The notes below the pieces were generated by a model. The model searched no databases, was not told where the DNA came from, and worked only from the letters and a program-made list of their open reading frames with translations. Made by a program: the position numbers and the translations under genes. A DNA stretch of 64,000 bases from JBGNFV01 sp049645705 (GTDB lineage: Bacteria > Bacteroidota > Bacteroidia > Cytophagales > Cyclobacteriaceae), in NCBI GenBank assembly GCA_049645705.1, contig JBARUK010000088.1:1-64000 (forward strand), read 5' to 3'. Numbering within the stretch: the first letter of the stretch is position 1; each line of letters begins with the position of its first letter. This document shows positions 16,169 through 25,100 of this stretch, one piece after another.

Positions 16169-16836
16169 AGCCTCCAGCGTACACCCATACCTCCCATAAG
16201 CCGCAGGTCGAATGGCTTGAACCGGTCCTGGGCAAACAGGTTTATTTCTGCAAAGGTGCTGAGACGCATGGCCTTGAAGTCATACTCGGTTCCGATTATA
16301 TACTCAGGCCCTATGTTATGAAATGTTTGGTCCAGCCTCTTCACAGTAAACATATCCGGCGGCACCTCATAGGTATAGTAGTAGGTCACATCCAGCATCA
16401 TATACTGCACACCCGCTCCTATATAGTAGCTAAGCTCGGGGTACTTTATCTTATGCACGGGGTGAGTAAACATGATGCGTGCCTGCAGGGCGTATACGGT
16501 GTTTACCTCATGGCTGGTGTATTGCAGGAACACGCCGTTTCGGGGGTCATTCAGAGAGTCCAGCACAAACCAGTTGCGCAGGTACTTTGCATTGAGACCG
16601 GCAAATGAAGAGCCCCCTACTACCTCCAGCGCCACATACTTAGGAAAGTAATATTTGACAGTAAGGCCGTAGGGGTCGCCTATCCTGAACCCTGCCGTCA
16701 GGCCTTTATCATTTTTCTTAGGCCCTACACACACCGGCATTTTCTTACGAAGCTGGCGCAGGCTCTGGGCTTCTGCATGGGAGCATACAGCCATCAGTCC
16801 CGCCAGTAATAGAAATATCTTTATGGTACGCATCAT
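16165..16836 (-). CDS. Outer-membrane beta-barrel-like protein
   Basis: 223 residues with a Sec signal (ending HAEAQ), then alternating amphipathic strands and a terminal strand LRLMGGMGVRWRL ending in a hydrophobic residue, as in outer-membrane barrels. It is a paralogue of the gene at 17460-18044. Both share a start such as (L)KAGDPVGITYKRYLP / FRIGDPYGLTVKYYFP, an ALQGRIM / ALQARIM strand, a GVG/GAG strand and the same last strand. Its function is unknown. The paralogue pair is separated by the gene at 16915. Confidence 0.75.
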   Translation of the reverse strand: MMRTIKIFLLLAGLMAVCSHAEAQSLRQLRKKMPVCVGPKKNDKGLTAGFRIGDPYGLTVKYYFPKYVALEVVGGSSFAGLNAKYLRNWFVLDSLNDPRNGVFLQYTSHEVNTVYALQARIMFTHPVHKIKYPELSYYIGAGVQYMMLDVTYYYTYEVPPDMFTVKRLDQTFHNIGPEYIIGTEYDFKAMRLSTFAEINLFAQDRFKPFDLRLMGGMGVRWRL

Positions 16837-16914
16837 CCCCGTAGTGTTAAGTCCAACAGACCTGAAATTTACGAAGATGATATCCTAATAATGGGAGCAG
16901 GTAAGTATACCTGA

Positions 16915-17454
16915 TCAATCAGAGGCTTTGTACAAATGGCGCATGACGACTATATCTTCATTACCCAGGTACTTTTCCATAAATATAGAGTCCAGAGCAT
17001 AGCCCTGCTTTGTCGCTTCCTCCTCCATCATTTTCCTGATCTTGTTGGGCCGGGGCATCACGGTAGGATGAGAATGAATGCTTACGGTAATAGTACTTTC
17101 CGGAGAAAAATTTCTCACTTCCAGCGAACTGGGAATTTCACTCCCGGGTTCCGGTAATATTCCAATAAAGTTTTTGACCATTCCCCGCTCATCAGTAGGG
17201 TCACCGTAGTACAGGATGGCCAGCTCCCCTTCTATTTCCCGGTTCTCTATCAGCCTTCTCATTTCTCCGAAAATATCTTCGAGCTTACGATCACCGTAAA
17301 ACCCTTCGTAATATTTACCGGCAATACGGTATTTTTTGCCCGGATCTACGGTTACTTCTACTGACTGTGACTTTGTGAGGTAGAAATAGCCCACTGCAGC
17401 CGCTAAAACTATCAGCACCACTATTCCGGCAAATGCTTTACGTCTGTTGCTCAT
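16915..17454 (-). CDS. Membrane-anchored GyrI-like ligand-binding protein (tentative)
   Basis: 179 residues: one N-terminal membrane helix (FAGIVVLIVLAAAVGYFYL) followed by a soluble domain. The domain has a repeated strand-helix-strand layout (KYYEGFYGDRKLEDIFGEMR, ELAILYYGDPTDERG, TITVSIHSHPTVMPRPNK) and paired Tyr/Gly features that recall the GyrI/AraC effector-binding fold. The assignment is tentative. It sits between two paralogous outer-membrane genes, and its start lies only five bases after the stop of the upstream one. Co-transcription of all three is therefore likely, and a small-molecule or lipid-related envelope role is possible. Confidence 0.6.
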   Translation of the reverse strand: MSNRRKAFAGIVVLIVLAAAVGYFYLTKSQSVEVTVDPGKKYRIAGKYYEGFYGDRKLEDIFGEMRRLIENREIEGELAILYYGDPTDERGMVKNFIGILPEPGSEIPSSLEVRNFSPESTITVSIHSHPTVMPRPNKIRKMMEEEATKQGYALDSIFMEKYLGNEDIVVMRHLYKASD

Positions 17455-17459
17455 ATCGT

Positions 17460-18044
17460 TTAGAAGTTATATCGGACACCTCCGCCTCCCAGCAGCCTCA
17501 TAGATACCTGGTCTACTATCTCCAGCATCAGCCCCAGCTCTACAAATGCCGTCAGCGGCACATCCTGGAAGAAGTACTCCCCACCTGCGAAGATCTCAGG
17601 CCCAAAGTCGATATTCGTATCGTTGGAGCGAACATTATTGTTAAAGTCCGGCCCGGTAGAGTAGCGATAGTCCACGTTTACAAGCCTCAGGTTGGCCCCT
17701 ACGCCCCAGTACCACTCTGCATCAGGAACATACTCGTCCAGATCATACTGCCACATGATACGGCCCTGCAGTGCCAGGGCAAACTCTACATCGTGACTGC
17801 GGTACACGGAGTTACCAAAATCATCTTCAAAAGCATCACGGTAATAGTTCCTGTACCAGCCACGGGGAACGGCACCTACTACGGCCTCAAAGGCCTTGTT
17901 GCCGGGCAGGTAGCGCTTATAGGTTATGCCCACAGGGTCGCCTGCCTTCAGGCCCACTGACTGCGAGGTTTTCTGACCAATGGCGCTGAAAGACATCAGC
18001 ATACAGAACATGACAGACAAAATGATTCCCGTCCGTTTTTTCAT
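17460..18044 (-). CDS. Outer-membrane beta-barrel-like protein (paralogue)
   Basis: 194 residues from ATG 18044, which opens a normal signal peptide (MKKRTGIILSVMFCMLMSFS, then AIGQ). An upstream in-frame ATG at 18158 would overlap the ABC transporter gene and gives no signal. The mature part has barrel-like strands, with last strand MRLLGGGGVRYNF. It is a paralogue of the protein at 16165-16836. No ligand can be inferred. Confidence 0.75.
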   Translation of the reverse strand: MKKRTGIILSVMFCMLMSFSAIGQKTSQSVGLKAGDPVGITYKRYLPGNKAFEAVVGAVPRGWYRNYYRDAFEDDFGNSVYRSHDVEFALALQGRIMWQYDLDEYVPDAEWYWGVGANLRLVNVDYRYSTGPDFNNNVRSNDTNIDFGPEIFAGGEYFFQDVPLTAFVELGLMLEIVDQVSMRLLGGGGVRYNF

Positions 18045-18090
18045 AATGATATGTATTGATTGCTTTGAAAAAATAATCTTTCTGAAAAGG

Positions 18091-19851
18091 CTATACAACT
18101 TCCTTATACTGCATCTTATGTAGCTGTGCATAGTACCCGTCTTTGCGTAGCAATTCATCGTGCGTACCCCGCTCTTTGATCTCGCCCTTGTCCAGTACCA
18201 GTATGTTATCTGCTTCCTGGATGGTGCTCAGGCGGTGGGCTATGACTATAGAAGTTCTTCCCTGCATCAGTTTATTAATAGCCCCCTGGATCATCTCCTC
18301 TGTTTCAGAATCCACACTGGACGTAGCCTCATCCAGAATGATAATGCGCGGATCATATACCATGGCCCGCACAAAGCTGATGAGCTGGCGCTGCCCTACC
18401 GAAAGGGTACTGCCTCTTTCCATTACGTTGTACTCAAATGACCCGGGCAGCCTGTCTATAAACTTATAGGCACCTACCAGCCTGGCGGCTTCTTCTATCT
18501 GCGGCAGACCTATGCTGTCATTGCCCAGGGTTATATTCTCCTGCACGGTATCACTGAACAGGAACACGTCCTGCAGCACAATACCTATGCGCCTGCGCAG
18601 ATGCTCCAGGTCATACTCCCTTATGTTCCTGCCATCGATAAGTATTTCGCCTTTATTAATATCATAAAAGCGATTGAGCAGGTTAATAATGCTGGACTTA
18701 CCGGCACCTGTGGCCCCTACCAGTGCCAGCGCCTGGCCCTTTTTCACTTTAAAAGAAATATCTTTCAGTACGTATTCCTCGTCGTTGTAGGCAAACCAGA
18801 CGTTGCGGAATTCAATCTCACCCGCCAGGTTATCAGGTTTGTAGTCACCCTCATCAGGTATAAAGTCGTTATTGTCCAGCAACTTGGTAATACGGCTCGT
18901 ACTTACTATACCCATCTGCAACGTATTAAAACGGTCGGCAATCATGCGGATGGGGCGGAAGAACATCTGGATGTACATGATAAAAGCGACCATGTCCCCG
19001 AAGCTTACGTCTTCGGCTAGTACGCCTTCTGCACCGTACCATACCACCAGGCCAATGCCGATGGCCTGTATTACTTCGGCTACAGGAAAGTAGATAGAAT
19101 AGTAGAGCACGGAATTCAGGTTGGCCTTACGGTGCTCTTTATTGATGGCTTTAAATTTCTGGTATTCCCTGTCCTCGGAGGTGAATATCTGCACGATGTT
19201 CATGCCCGTAATATGCTCCTGCACGAAGCTGTTCAGATTAGAGACAGCATTACGAACATTATTAAAGGCTGTCTTGATCTTTTCTTTGAAAACATAGGTA
19301 CTGAAGATCAGGAAAGGCAGGGTGGCAAGGGTGACCAGGGTCAGCTCCCAGTCTATGTAGAACATGACGCCCAGTATAAAGAACAACTGCAGGAGGTCGC
19401 CCATCATAGCCGCTATACCCTGACTGAATACATCGGCCAGGGTCTCTATATCGGATACCGTACGCGTAACCAGACGGCCAATGGGCGTATTATCGAAGAA
19501 CTTCAGGCGCATGCGCAGCAGGTGCTTATACAGTTGTACCCGCATGTCCCTGATTATGTGCTGGCCCAGCCAGCCCGACATATAGGTATGGGAGTACTGC
19601 ACTACAGCCTGCAATACCAGCAGGCCTACCAGCAGAAGCACCATGTTTATCAGGCCTTGAAAGTCGCCCGTAGCTATCTGCTTATCTATGGTCTGCTGAA
19701 TAAGCAGGGGGCGTATAGGCGCCACCAGTGCCAGGGACAGCGTCAGGAATATCAGCAGGAAGAACTTTCCGCGATACGGTCTTATAAATGTAAAAAGTCG
19801 CTTAAGGACGGGCAGGTCTACTATGTTGCCACTGATATTTTCCTTCTCCAA
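18091..19851 (-). CDS. ABC exporter, fused membrane and ATPase domains
   Basis: 586 residues: a six-helix exporter membrane domain (about 1-330) followed by a nucleotide-binding domain with Walker A GATGAGKS, the Q-loop region, signature LSVGQRQ, Walker B IIILDEATSSVD and the switch His in IVIAHRLST. This is the half-transporter type related to MsbA and multidrug or lipid exporters, acting as a dimer in the inner membrane. There is no N-terminal C39 peptidase domain, so it is not a classic double-glycine peptide exporter. The substrate is unknown. It follows truA by 12 bases on the same strand, and a second, related exporter is at 54451. Confidence 0.93.
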   Translation of the reverse strand: MEKENISGNIVDLPVLKRLFTFIRPYRGKFFLLIFLTLSLALVAPIRPLLIQQTIDKQIATGDFQGLINMVLLLVGLLVLQAVVQYSHTYMSGWLGQHIIRDMRVQLYKHLLRMRLKFFDNTPIGRLVTRTVSDIETLADVFSQGIAAMMGDLLQLFFILGVMFYIDWELTLVTLATLPFLIFSTYVFKEKIKTAFNNVRNAVSNLNSFVQEHITGMNIVQIFTSEDREYQKFKAINKEHRKANLNSVLYYSIYFPVAEVIQAIGIGLVVWYGAEGVLAEDVSFGDMVAFIMYIQMFFRPIRMIADRFNTLQMGIVSTSRITKLLDNNDFIPDEGDYKPDNLAGEIEFRNVWFAYNDEEYVLKDISFKVKKGQALALVGATGAGKSSIINLLNRFYDINKGEILIDGRNIREYDLEHLRRRIGIVLQDVFLFSDTVQENITLGNDSIGLPQIEEAARLVGAYKFIDRLPGSFEYNVMERGSTLSVGQRQLISFVRAMVYDPRIIILDEATSSVDSETEEMIQGAINKLMQGRTSIVIAHRLSTIQEADNILVLDKGEIKERGTHDELLRKDGYYAQLHKMQYKEVV

Positions 19852-19863
19852 AATCCTTTGTGC

Positions 19864-20616
19864 TTATTCTCTGTCTAAATAAATGTCATCGGGGTATCCG
19901 ACTTCGGTCAGGTACAGTCCTCCGGGAGGTACGGCCCTGCCAGCCCTGCCGCGGTCCTGTGAAGCGATAACTTCCTTTATATCGACGGGCTCTGTCTTAC
20001 CGGAACCTACCTCCAGCAGGGTACCTGCTATTGCGCGTACCATGCCGCGCAGGAATCTGTTTGCACTAACGTAAAAAACCAGGTTTCCGTTGACCTCCAG
20101 CCACTCTGCGCGGGTAATTTTGCAAATGTAGGTATGTACATCGGTCCTGGCCTTGCTAAAGCAGCAAAAATCCTGCTGACCCAACAGGTGTTTTGCTCCT
20201 TCGTTCATACGCTCCACATCCAGTTCGCGGTTGTAGTAATAGCTCAGGTCTTTTGCAAACGGATCCTTGTGCCTGGTGATGTGGTATTCGTAACTTCTGG
20301 ATACGGCTGTAAACCGGGCATGGGCCTCTTCTGCTACCGGCCTTATGCTCCTGATGGCTATATCTTCCGGAAGCACACCATTCAGCTTATGCCCATGGAT
20401 GCGCATCTGAAGGGGTGTATCCACGTCCAGGTGTACAACCTGGGTTCTGGCATGCACGCCGGTGTCTGTCCGACCGCTGGCCGTAACGCCGGTTTCTTTT
20501 CTCAAAATCAGGGAGAGAGACTTCTCCAGTACCTCCTGAACGGTCAGGGCGTTGGGCTGGATCTGCCAGCCATGGTAGCGGGTACCTCTGTAAGCCAGGT
20601 CTATAAAGTAACGCAC
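19864..20616 (-). CDS. truA: tRNA pseudouridine(38-40) synthase TruA
   Basis: TruA makes pseudouridine at positions 38-40 of the tRNA anticodon stem. The frame contains the family opening RYFIDLAYRGTRYHGWQ, the catalytic GRTDTGVHA (Asp51 with this start), YEYHI, the FCCFSK region and the closing RFLRGMVRAIAG. The open frame extends upstream to an ATG at 20664, but those 16 codons contain TATCTTTG (20639-20646, minus strand), a perfect -7 element, and no family sequence. The GTG at 20616, directly before RYFID, is therefore preferred. An ABC exporter gene follows closely. Confidence 0.93.
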   Translation of the reverse strand: MRYFIDLAYRGTRYHGWQIQPNALTVQEVLEKSLSLILRKETGVTASGRTDTGVHARTQVVHLDVDTPLQMRIHGHKLNGVLPEDIAIRSIRPVAEEAHARFTAVSRSYEYHITRHKDPFAKDLSYYYNRELDVERMNEGAKHLLGQQDFCCFSKARTDVHTYICKITRAEWLEVNGNLVFYVSANRFLRGMVRAIAGTLLEVGSGKTEPVDIKEVIASQDRGRAGRAVPPGGLYLTEVGYPDDIYLDRE

Positions 20617-20765
20617 TGTAGATATTAAATGAAGCTGGCAAAGATAAGGGGAATAAAGCCGCAAACGAAAATGCTGCTATCCATATCTGCTAACCGGAAC
20701 AGTATTATTTATACTTTAACGGAATCTTCTGTAAATTAACGGAAACCATAAACCCGGATCTTTGT

Positions 20766-21788
20766 ATGAGAAAACTACTGTTTTTTATTCTGTGCCTTTT
20801 CATGGCAGGTGCCTCTTACGGCCAGACTACCCCGGTCATCGTTATACACGGGGGCGCAGGCACCATCCTGAAAAAAAACATGACCCCTGAAAAAGAGGAG
20901 GCTATCCGCAATAAAATGGAAGAAGCTATGCGGGCAGGCTATGCCGTACTGAATAGTGGCGGCAGTAGTACTGATGCAGTAGTGGCCACTATCAAGATAC
21001 TGGAAGACAGCCCGCTTTTCAATGCCGGTAAGGGAGCTGTATTTACCAGCAATGGCGAAAATGAGCTGGATGCCAGTATCATGGACGGAAAAAGCCGGAG
21101 TGCCGGTGCTGTGGCGGGTATCAAACATGTGAAGAACCCCATCACTGCTGCCCTTGCTGTGATGACCGGTTCGCCCCACGTGATGCTGACTGGCGAAGGA
21201 GCTGAGCAGTTTGCTACAGAGTCTGACCTGGAAATGGTGGACAACCGCTATTTCTATTCTGAAAACCGCTATGATCAGCTCAGAAAAATAAAGGAAAGGG
21301 AAAAAGCCGAAGAGGACGGTGACGCAGAAGGCTCTATAAAGCTAAAAGCCCACCCGGAAACAGCGGATGAGAAGTTCGGTACGGTTGGCTGCCTGGCCCT
21401 GGATAAGAATGGCAACCTGGCAGCGGGAACCTCCACAGGAGGAATGACCAATAAGAAATATGGCCGGGTGGGTGACAGCCCCGTAATAGGAGCCGGTACG
21501 TATGCAAACAATATGACCTGCGCCGTATCGGCCACAGGTCATGGTGAGTACTTTATACGTTCGGTAGCCGCCTATGATGTATCCGCACTGATGGGCTATA
21601 GTGATATGAACGTGAAACAGGCAGCCGGAGCCGTAATAGAGAAAATAGGTACAATGGGCGGTACGGGTGGCCTGATCGCACTGGATGCGGAAGGAAATAT
21701 AGCTATGCCCTTCAACACAGCGGGAATGTACAGAGGCTACATGAAAAGCGACTCTGACGTAGAAACACTAATCTATAAAGAAGACTAG
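20766..21788 (+). CDS. Isoaspartyl peptidase / plant-type L-asparaginase, exported
   Basis: 340 residues with a Sec signal ending near ASYGQ. It is an N-terminal-nucleophile hydrolase: VIVIHGGAG near the start, FNAGKGAVFTSNGENELDAS, and FGTVGCLALD with the nucleophile Thr206, where the precursor cuts itself into alpha and beta chains. TSTGGMTNKKYGRVGDSP and GTGGLIALD complete the active site. Such enzymes hydrolyse beta-aspartyl dipeptides and asparagine. The signal indicates a periplasmic enzyme. The region before Thr206 has a charged, probably flexible insert (residues about 175-200), as usual before the cleavage point. Confidence 0.92.
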   Translation: MRKLLFFILCLFMAGASYGQTTPVIVIHGGAGTILKKNMTPEKEEAIRNKMEEAMRAGYAVLNSGGSSTDAVVATIKILEDSPLFNAGKGAVFTSNGENELDASIMDGKSRSAGAVAGIKHVKNPITAALAVMTGSPHVMLTGEGAEQFATESDLEMVDNRYFYSENRYDQLRKIKEREKAEEDGDAEGSIKLKAHPETADEKFGTVGCLALDKNGNLAAGTSTGGMTNKKYGRVGDSPVIGAGTYANNMTCAVSATGHGEYFIRSVAAYDVSALMGYSDMNVKQAAGAVIEKIGTMGGTGGLIALDAEGNIAMPFNTAGMYRGYMKSDSDVETLIYKED

Positions 21789-21797
21789 TGCTCTCTA

Positions 21798-21959
21798 TCA
21801 GGTAAGCTCGTAGTTCATGCTCAGGCTGCGGAGACGCTCCTGAATAGCTTCCTGATCGATAGCGATACGGTATTTCATGCGGATGTATCTACGGATCACA
21901 TCCGCTTTTTTACCTTCTCGCGAGTACTTATCGATGGCTTTATTTATCAGACAGTTCAT
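21798..21959 (-). CDS. Small basic hypothetical protein, 53 residues
   Basis: Starts at ATG 21959 and ends with TGA at 21798-21800. The sequence is MNCLINKAIDKYSREGKKAD, then VIRRYIRMKYRIAIDQEAIQ and a short tail. It is basic and helical, without signal or membrane segment. Coding is supported by protein-like composition with alternating hydrophobic positions and by a fitting position between two convergent stops. I do not recognise it. Some spurious risk remains because of its size. Confidence 0.6.
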   Translation of the reverse strand: MNCLINKAIDKYSREGKKADVIRRYIRMKYRIAIDQEAIQERLRSLSMNYELT

Positions 21960-22103
21960 AGGGTTTGATATTTAAGTGAGCAGACGAACAAGTAATGTAT
22001 CTACAATATAACACAAAAAACCATAAAATCATCTCTGAATAGTCTACTTTATCCGCAATTATTTTTTACCATAACATCCGGAATCACACTTATATTACGG
22101 ATA

Positions 22104-25100
22104 TCAGAAGTTTGAAACGGCTATTTTTCTCCTGATTATACCTCTCCCTGTTTTCGTACTAAAATACTCAAGAACAGCTAGATAATAACCTGACTCGACT
22201 ACCTTTCCACTGTCTGAAATACCCTCCCACCGCAGGCTACCCGATGACCCGGTTACGGCCCCTTCTGTCAGCGTAATTATCCTGTTGCCATGGACATCAT
22301 AAACCCAAGCATTTGCAATATTTTCACCATTTTCGAACGAATAGTGAATCTGCACAAAATCGTCTACCCCATCAAAATCAGGAGTGATGATCCGGGTGGA
22401 AAGATGAATTGCATTCTCTCCGGGCAAATAGCTGTTTATGTATTGTGAATTGACCGCGCCCGGTGTTCCATAGCCTTTATCGGCAGCAGCAGATGCCCAT
22501 TCCGAAGGGGTGTTTACCTCACCCGAAAGGCTGACTCTTTCCAGCGAAACACCTTCAGGGTCACGAATGAGGCGATTATGATAGTCGTCCTGGTACGCGA
22601 ATAGCTGGTACACGGAGTCAGAAGCATCTTTAAGGCCGACGGTCCCTTCGCCATCAGGCATGGCAGGCAGCGCCTGTTTAATCATGTTCATATAGGGTGC
22701 TGCAGGGTATTGCTCACTGAGCTTAACCGGATCTGGTGTAAAAGCGAGATACTGGCTGGGCGCAATGATAACAGGCGGACCGGACTGTATCTCCTCCTGC
22801 CGGTCAATACTGTAAAAGTACAAGTCCGCCATATTTATATACTTTTCAGTAGAATTATAGCATTCGATAAAGTCAACCCCTCCTGGTGGCGGATCGAATA
22901 AAATTTCCGTCAGAATGATATCACCAATGCTGGGTTTCTGTGGGTAGATTACCGGGGCTGCCTTCATTTCTTTCGCAGCATTGCCCGCACAGTCCGTAAT
23001 GTCCGATAGTGTAAGTTGGTAAGACTGAGTCAGGTCCAGGGGTACCAGGCATATGATCTCATATACACCTGATGAAACCTCCCTGATTCCCGATAGTGAT
23101 TGCTCTATATCATCTACAGTAGTCAGACGCACCTGGTCTTTTGTGAGTGTGCCCGCCGGACTTTCGCTAAGCCATACCATGCATGTACCCACCTTAGTAA
23201 GGCAAGATGCCAGAAGCCGGGGTACCTCAGCATCATCTACCTGCCCCCGGACAGAATTGTCAAAACCGGCAGTATGCATACCGGCACTCAAAGAAGGTAG
23301 CCAGTTGGTCTCTCCCGGGCAATCGGCGTACAGGTCTACCCTTTCCAGGGACTGGCCCGGCAGCAGGCCTGTTGTCTGATAGTTCTGTGAGAGGACAGTG
23401 TCACCGGCCTCTGATATGAGGTACAGATCATCATCAGTGTTATTCAAAGAGGGCCAGGGTTTGACCGCCGCAGTCTTTCCAAATCCGGCGTAATAGTCCT
23501 TGTCAGACTCAGAGGTCAGGATGAGGTATTGGCCCGGCAGTACTGTGACCTGCTCTATACTACCTGCAGTACTCCTGTCAGAAAGCATTGACCCATTGAT
23601 AATAAGTGTGTCAGCAGTAGTGTTCTTTAGCTCTACAAACTCGGGTGCTGCAGGGGAGTCAGGTGAGGGTACAGGCAGTAATTCACTTATTACCAGATCT
23701 CTGTGAGTTAACCGGGAAGGGGTCCGGTACATGAATTGGATGGTAGTATCAGACAGGGTATTTCCGGCTGTATCCCTTATCCCGGAAATGTACACTTCAT
23801 AATCCTGCTGATCAGACAGTGTTTCAGCAGCCCTGATGATCACAGATGTTTCACCTTCGAATGTACAGCTCTGCGGCCACTCGCCGTTAATCCGGTAGTG
23901 GTAGGGTGACAGGGCGGCAGCATAGTCGGGCTTTTCTGAAAAGGTGATGCCAATATCCCGGTTACTTCTGGCGGCCAGCTCTGTCACCCGGGGACGCCGC
24001 CTATCGTACACTGCCTGATAGTGTGATGCAGGCCAGTAGCGGTCATCCTCCGCTGAGAAGGCGGCTATATCGAGGTTCACGATACTGTTTTCTGCGAGAT
24101 TATCTTGCAGTAGTACGTTTGAAACACCTACCTCGGTGTCATTCCAAACGAGCAGAGGCTCTATGCCCTGAACATGAAATAGATCCACCGTATTCTTTGC
24201 AGGAACATCACCTTTCCAGTAAATCCTGAGCAGGTTAGGTCCCGATATGGAAAAACCGGCAAGTGGCTTCCGGTATGATGTGGTACCGACCAGATCAACT
24301 GACCGATCGTTAAATAATACATTATTGAAACGTACGCTTACCGGCCCCTCAGGAAGGCGGTCCTCCCAGGCGATAAGCATAATATCACCATCTACGGAAT
24401 CCAGCCGGGCAGGCTGCCCATTTACGGTTGTTACTACATCCGCCCGGGAAGCTGGGTTTATGCCATGACTAAATGTAGCAATAAGGGCTGTATCTGCTGT
24501 TAACCGCAGGTAGCCTATCTGTGGTACGCTATTCTCTATCTCTGTATAAACTGTGTCCCTAATTGCGTTGCCCTGCAAGTCACTGATACCGGTAAGGCCC
24601 AGCTCAAACGGCTCTTTCGGTAGCTCATAAGGAAATTGTAGTACAATGGAGTCTCCCTGCGGAGTAGTAAATTGCAGCAGGCTGTCTGGCTGAGTGAAAC
24701 CAGGTGGCAGCCATATATTCTCGTCCATCAGTATTAGCCCACTGGCCTTTTCCGAAAGCACGAAAGAAACGGATGACGGGCTAATGACGCGGGCATATGT
24801 GACGGTGGGCGGTGTATGATCCAGGTATAAGTCAATGTATTTGGACCTGCGCATTCTGTTACCAAACCGATCGGTCAGGTTGTGAATGCGCATCCGGTAC
24901 TCGCTCTCCTGTTGTAGCGGCTCACAAAATACAATGAGCACCTCTGGCCCGCTGGTAGTGATGCGGCATATCGCTGGTCCGCTGCTTAGTTCGTAGTGAC
25001 TGCTAATGGTAGCCATTTCTTCATCCAGGGGTTCGCTGAAGGTAAGCCGTAATGAGTCCGGGCTACTTAGCACATAGCTTTTTAGCGAAGGGGGCTTAGT

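Noticed and set aside
18091..19851. ABC exporter as dedicated exporter of the precursor peptides
   Set aside because: It has no N-terminal C39 peptidase domain, lies 4 kb away, and is in an operon-like order with truA.
20757..20764. GATCTTTG as promoter of the asparaginase gene
   Set aside because: It would place the transcript start beyond the ATG at 20766, and there is no TTG at the right distance.
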